The notes beneath the pieces were generated by a model. It saw only the letters and a list, made by a program, of their open reading frames with translations. It made no database searches and had not been told where the DNA came from. Shown here piece after piece: positions 58,901-64,000 of a stretch of DNA of 64,000 nucleotides. The stretch is from the NCBI GenBank assembly GCA_007449985.2, contig VIIQ02000157.1:62001-126000 (forward strand), given 5' to 3'. Position numbers and translations under genes: made by a program. Within the stretch, counting starts at the first letter, position 1. Each line of letters opens with the position of its first letter. This DNA is from Desmodesmus armatus (taxonomy: Eukaryota > Chlorophyta > Chlorophyceae > Sphaeropleales > Scenedesmaceae).

Positions 58901-61900
58901 CTGGGCCTGGTGGCAGGCAGGAAGCGAAGGGCACAATGCGACACCATAAAGGGGGATTGAATAGTGTTGCAATCGAAGTCCTCACAGGCCTTGCCAATGC
59001 TGCACTGCAGATGTTTTGTCGCTGATTCCGTGACGTCTATGTGTGCATGCAGGTGACGCAGCGCCCAGGCCAGGACAACCTGGCCATGAACGCCATCCGC
59101 TTCTTGACAACAGTGGCCAAGAGTGTGCACAGCAAGCTGTTTGCAGACCCAGCAGCACTCAAGCAGATCTGCGAGGCCATCATCCTACCCAACCTGCGGG
59201 TGAGCTTTGGGGGGGGTGCTTGTTTGTGCCAGTTGTCCTAGGTGCGCCCTATTGGGGGTGTTGAGCCGGTAGTCCCAGGTGCGCGCCCGTCGGGGCCTTG
59301 AGTTGCAGAAGAAGGCCGGCAGCAACCGTCTTGTGGCACGCTTAAATGGCGACCAGCAGCATGTAATTCTGGCGCGCCACCACATGTGCAGTGTGTCGAG
59401 CTTGTGTGGGTTTGGTGTGGGTGATGCACGTGGACGCATATATTGTTTGCATCATGCTCACTGCATGCGATGCTGATGTCTCTGCATGCACACCTTGTCC
59501 TGCAGGTGCGTGCTGAGGATGAGGAGGTCTTCGAGATGAACCCCATTGAGTACATCCGGCGTGACAGGTGTGGTTCAGGGCTTGGGGTTCACGGGCTGTC
59601 GGCAACACACATCGGTCTGAGGCTGTCGTGAATCTGTCTGAAAACAGGCAGAAGCGCACATACACCGCTGCCTCGTGAGGGTGATGCCACTTTCGAAAAC
59701 TGCTGTCTGGGCGCCAGCCCAGCAGTGTGGGTGTGAGGTGTACCCTCAAGGTCGTCGCTGTCCTGTGCTTTTGCATTGCAGTGAGGGCGGTGACAGCGAC
59801 ACGCGGCGGCGGGCAGCAGCAGACCTCGTGCGTGCGCTCACGGACAGCTTTGAGGTGCAAGTCACACAGCTGTTCACCGGCTATGTTGGAGCGCTACTTC
59901 AGGTGGGCAGCTGCACAGGTTTTTCAGGGTGGGTTTCCAATGCCATATGACTTGGCCGGTCAAGTAGACGCTCATGGCGACGGGCACAACAACACCCTTG
60001 TGTGTCTATAGATGGCACGCATGGCCTGATACCACTGAAGGCTCTGCTGTCTCATGACGACCCTGCCCATCGGTTCATGGTGTCTTACTGGGTGTGGCAA
60101 TGCCTTGATTTATGGGCACACTCCGTACGTCCACGACGCAATAGTTAAAGCCTGCTGCTTCTGTCTTGTGCTGGTGCCGCAGGAGCATGCAGCCAACCCT
60201 GCAGAAGGCTGGCGTGCCAAGGACTGTGCGGTGTACCTGGTCATGGCTGTGACAGTCAAGGGCCGCACGGGGGAGAAGGGGGCCACCACCACGCGGCGGC
60301 TGGTCAACGTTGAAGATTTCTTCACGCAGCAGGTGTGTGTTTGTGTGGGGTTGGCTGATTTCTTTGTGTGTGTAAGCTGACTGGGGGGTGGATCGAAAGC
60401 GGGCACATGATCACTCACACACACAGGCAGGTGTGTGGTCCAACTGTACTCAGGGAGAGCTGGGTTGCCACCCAACAGGTCTCCTGCAGGAAAACTCAAT
60501 CACTGCAGGCCTCGAACGTCTGCACAGTTCCAGGCACCAGTTGTTGAGACCAACAACGAGCTGAGGTCTATGTTGTGGGTGTATGTGGCTTGTTTTGCTG
60601 TGCAGGTGCTGCCAGAGCTGCAGGACCCCAAGGTGGATGAGCGGCCCATCTTGAAAGCAGGTGGGCTCTCAATTCACTGATATAATATACTGCTGCTGTT
60701 GCATACATTGTCTGGTCTTGAAAGCCGCCGATAATTGCGCACTGCTTTGGCGCGGACGCGCAACAACATATGGCACAGTGCTGGGGCCATTTGCATTGTG
60801 CATTGGCGGAGAGCAGGCTTGAGCATCAAGGGACTGCACACTGAGGTAGTTGTTGTTCAGGTTCAGGTGCAAACCTCGCAATCCGGCTAGATGCACCCCA
60901 AGCTGAGTCATGTGTGTGCATGCGCCGTGCCCGTCTTTCCCTGCCTCTTGATGTTGATCTGCGCAGACGCGCTCAAGTTTGTCACGGTGTTCCGCAGCCA
61001 GCTGCCGCAGCAGACGCTGCTGGGGCTGCTGCAGCCGTGCACGGCGCTGCTGGGCAGTGAGAGTGTCGTGGTGCACTCGTATGCGGCAACCGCTATCGAG
61101 CGCTTCCTGGCCCTCAAGGAAGGCGGCCAAACCAAGTGAGTGATGTGATGCAGGACAGTGCAGTACCACATAGTGAAGGCTATCTGAGGACTCAGTCGTT
61201 GTCAGAGCCCTCTTGGGCATGGCCTGGCATGGCACCATTCCGAGTACAGCGCTAATTATAGCAAAATCATGGCAGTGTACCCCAGTGCTGCACCCGCAGC
61301 CCACAGTGTTTGCGGCGCCTGTACTTCTAGCTCAGCACAATTTGCATTGCGTTATCAAACTTGCAATGTGCCTGCTGCTTTCCTGCAGGCTGTCCGTAGC
61401 TGAGGTGCTGCCGCTGGCGCAGGGCATCCTGCAGGGGCTGTTCAGCGCCTTCGCGCAGCCGGATAGCTCAGAGAATGAGTACCTCATGCGGGCCGTGATG
61501 CGGCTGATCAGCTTCCTGGGGCCACAGATCGCCCCAGTAGCACCCATGTGCCTGCAGGTAGGAGGGGCGGTTGGTAGGGTTGGGGTTTTATCCAGTTATC
61601 CAGGCTGGTTCAAAGTGTGTTCAGTCACATGGGGCGGCAAAGGCAGGTTTGGCAGCATGATAATGCGGCAGTAAGCAGGTGGTGGCACAGTCACTCTGAA
61701 AGGCATAAGCCACAGTAGCTGCTGGCATATGTGTAACGCGTTGTTTGAGCAGCAGTGTCGTTTCTGCACCAACTGAACAACATGCTGGTTGGTGGTACCT
61801 GCGTGTTTCACCCCTGAAAGGCACCGCTGGGTTCAGCGCGCTTGTGGGCCCCTGCCACATGTTGAAAGCCACTGACTTGGTCTGTGCTGCTGCTTGTGTA

Positions 61901-64000
61901 GGCCCTTGCCAACATGTTGGTGGAGGTGTGCAAGAACCCCAAGTCCCCGGGCTTCAACCACTACCTGTTTGAGAGCGTTGCTGCACTCATAAAGCACGGC
62001 ACGGCAGGCCAGCCGCAGCAGCTGCGACAGTATGAGGGCACGCTGTTCCCTGCGTTTGAGATCGTCCTCAAGAACGACGTGCAGGTCAGTTTTCAGGGTT
62101 AAGTGGGGGAGGGGGCTGGATTGTTGTTGATGTGGGGTTCTGGTGGACGGAGAGCGACTGGCTGCATAGAGGACAGCCTCAGAGGCTGGCGGTGGTTGTA
62201 TCAATGGTGGTCTGCGCATCATGTGGCAGCTGCAGAGGGGCTGCACAGGACACAGGATGCAGAGGTGTGTTGAGCAGGTGTTGTGGTGTGTGGGTACTTG
62301 TAGGGGTGTTGATCGTGAGTATTGTTGATTTCAGTGTTGGCTTCAGAATTGGGAGCCAACAGCCACGGCTGCAGCTTGATGTGATGTGTTATGGTGTGAT
62401 GTGGTGCCTGCTGTCCTCAGTGCCCAAGGGGTATGTCGCAGGTCTTCACAGCCTAGGATGCTTACACACAAAATCGAAAGTTGATAGCAGTGAGGGGTGA
62501 AAGCTCCCTGAACATACTTCATGTGCTGAGGCTGTGTGTTTTGATTGGGGTGCTGTTGCCATAGTGCTTGTTGCCTGTCTAGACGTGTCTTTTTGAGCGT
62601 TGTCGGTGTGCATGTAGTGGATGCTTCTACTGTTTGGGCGATGTTGGGGTTGACGCCAAAGAGTGCATGGGTATGTTGTTGCTGGCCAAAGATGCTTACA
62701 CACAAAATCGAAAGTTGATAGCAGTGAGGGGCAACAGCCCCCTGAACATACTTCCTGTGCTGAGGCTGCGTGTTTCTTGTTTGGGACGATCAGGCGCAGT
62801 GGTTTGCCTGTGAGAGACAGCATGTTTTGACCGTGTGTGTAGGTGTGTGGATGCTTGAACTGTATAGCCCTCACACCTGACCTGAGAAAGCGGGGTACGT
62901 TAGCAGGCCCTCTGGGCACCCTCATGAGCCCCTAGCTCGCTGGCTGGTGCCGAGGTTGGGACTGTGTCCCCGGTTACTGTGTTGTGTACTGTACTGTGTA
63001 CTGTACTGTACTGTGTACTGTACTGTACTTGTGTAGGGGCTTTGGCCCCAGCGTGTATGGGTATGTTGTTGCAGGCCAATGATGCTCACACACAAATCGA
63101 AAGTTGATAGCAGTGAGGGGCAAAAGCTCCCTGAACATACTTCCTGTGCTGAGGCCTACTATGCCGGCAACTTGATTGCACACCTGCACTCCTGTTCGCC
63201 ACACCCTGGTCAAGCCATCGCAGCAGCACTCGCATATAGTGGAGGGTTCTTTCCCAGTGGAGTGCTGCCTGTTGCCTCACTATCTTCCTGTTACCTGTGC
63301 AGGAGTTCCATCCCTATGTGTTCCAGATACTGGCGCAGCTGATTGAGCTGAGCGATCAACCCCTGGGCGCGGTGAGCTGTGATGGAGCCTGCCTGGCCAA
63401 GCAGTCCAATTCACTGATAGAATACCTACAGCAAATGGGCAGCATGGTGTGCCAGCTGCTGTAGGATCGCTTGTGTGTTGTCTTTGGGCGCAATGCTGGC
63501 ACCTTGAAAGTTGGCTTGGCATGCGGGCTACACTGGCTGCGTCAGACTCAGCAATCGCCTCGGTCATGTTGATAAGTGTGTCCCTGCTTTTGTGCCCCAG
63601 GTGTACATGATGATGTTCGCACCCCTGCTCACCCCCATTTTCTGGGAGCGCCCCGGCAACATCCCTGCGCTGACGCGGCTGCTGGTGTCCTACCTGTCAA
63701 AGGCGGGGCAAGAGATCGTCTCTGGAGGTGCGTTGCAACCAACTTTGTTTTGCCGGAACGTTTGGTCACAATGATGATGAGCTTGTGGTGCTCTAAAGTT
63801 CCACCTTTGACCGGCATTGCAACATGTACAGAGGCCTCGTCACATTGGCCGACTTGTGCCGCACGAAATTTCATTCCTGCAGGCCACTTGACACCCATGC
63901 TGGGTGTGTTCCAGAAGCTCGTGGCCAGCAAAGCCAACGATGTGTACGGCTTCATGCTGCTGCGGGGCATCATGGAGCACCTGCCGCTGTCGGCCTACCA
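55922..64000 (+). CDS. CSE1: Exportin-2 / CSE1 (importin-alpha re-exporter), 3' end cut off
   Basis: Twenty exons join in phase to about 765 residues of the ~970 typical: 55922-55981, 56074-56148, 56227-56310, 56399-56455, 56702-56852, 57414-57532, 57804-57959, 58292-58427, 58672-58769, 59053-59199, 59506-59567, 59782-59902, 60183-60332, 60606-60660, 60967-61135, 61389-61557, 61902-62084, 63303-63371, 63601-63727, 63893 onward. CSE1 is a HEAT-repeat karyopherin that carries importin-alpha back to the cytoplasm with RanGTP. Landmarks are [11 protein letters not shown] in the N-terminal Ran-binding part, [81 protein letters not shown] and [13 protein letters not shown]. All are family hallmarks in the right order. 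Identity is very confident. Confidence 0.95.
62860..63056 (+). repeat. Dispersed repeat, copy 2 (CSE1 intron 17)
   Basis: Matches 8923-9090 in the SYP7 gene (CACCTGACCT, GGTACGT, AGGCCCTCTGGGCACC, CTCATGAGC, TGTCCCC, TGTAGGGGC). This copy is interrupted by the GTACT microsatellite. Confidence 0.6.
62986..63030 (+). repeat. GTACT-type microsatellite
   Basis: Nearly uninterrupted repetition of GTACT, with a few GT insertions, inside CSE1 intron 17. Confidence 0.9.

Larger units (their letters stand above)
62456..63160 (+). repeat. Three copies of an ~80-bp unit in CSE1 intron 17
   Basis: Copies start near 62456, 62691 and 63081. Each runs GATGCT(T/C)ACACACAAA, then ATCGAAAGTTGATAGCAGTG, then CCCTGAACATACTTC and TGTGCTGAGG, with few changes. 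The sequence between copies is unrelated. Copies 2 and 3 also share GGGTATGTTGTTG before the unit. Confidence 0.85.

Noticed and set aside
1..64000. CRISPR array, bacterial operons or phage genes
   Set aside because: No regular short repeats with unique spacers were seen. Introns, TGTAA signals and the gene content show eukaryotic nuclear DNA.

Overview
The window looks like nuclear DNA of a photosynthetic green alga, most likely a chlorophycean. Genes are broken by many short GT-AG introns with TGCAG acceptors. TGTAA poly(A) signals lie about 100-900 nt past the stops. CAG/CTG tracts run through coding exons. The gene set joins plant-type proteins (a Ycf54 plastid cyclase factor, a SYP7 SNARE, an expansin, an F-box/LRR relic) with a HYLS1-like centriole protein, which implies basal bodies. 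I rebuilt exon chains by hand from splice sites and checked that reading phase carries from exon to exon. No expression data or database search was available.

Layout: 1-1745 holds the first exon of an ankyrin protein (-), back to back with the NC2-alpha corepressor (+, 2333-4267). A decayed F-box/LRR gene (-, 5930-7271) follows, then a SYP7-type Qc-SNARE (-, 7879-10339), which is divergent from a HYLS1-like gene (+, 10889-13678). An expansin-like secreted protein (+, 14060-17356) converges on a Ycf54/LCAA gene (-, 19208-22073). Upstream of that on the same strand is a GNAT-like gene with long Ala and Gln tracts (-, 22958-25975).

The centre (27359-42157, +) is one 23-exon gene for a secreted protein of about 1,730 residues. 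It has four homologous modules and a proline-rich linker, so it is probably a cell-wall or matrix glycoprotein. Its second intron (28122-30605) carries four unrelated long hairpins with arms of 52-71 nt. This looks like a cluster of microRNA-like precursors made by inverted duplication of gene fragments, and it is the most interesting feature here. Another intron of the gene holds a 251-bp MITE with 40-bp terminal inverted repeats.

After about 4 kb without a confident gene come an LRR plus alpha/beta-hydrolase fusion gene (-, 46277-50525), a multi-span membrane protein (-, 52627-53759), a ribonuclease-kappa family protein (-, 54915-55511) and, head to head with it, the importin-alpha exporter CSE1/exportin-2 (+, 55922 to the window end, cut off). 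The genes are mostly unrelated housekeeping or surface functions. The only clear functional link is shared promoter space in the divergent pairs.
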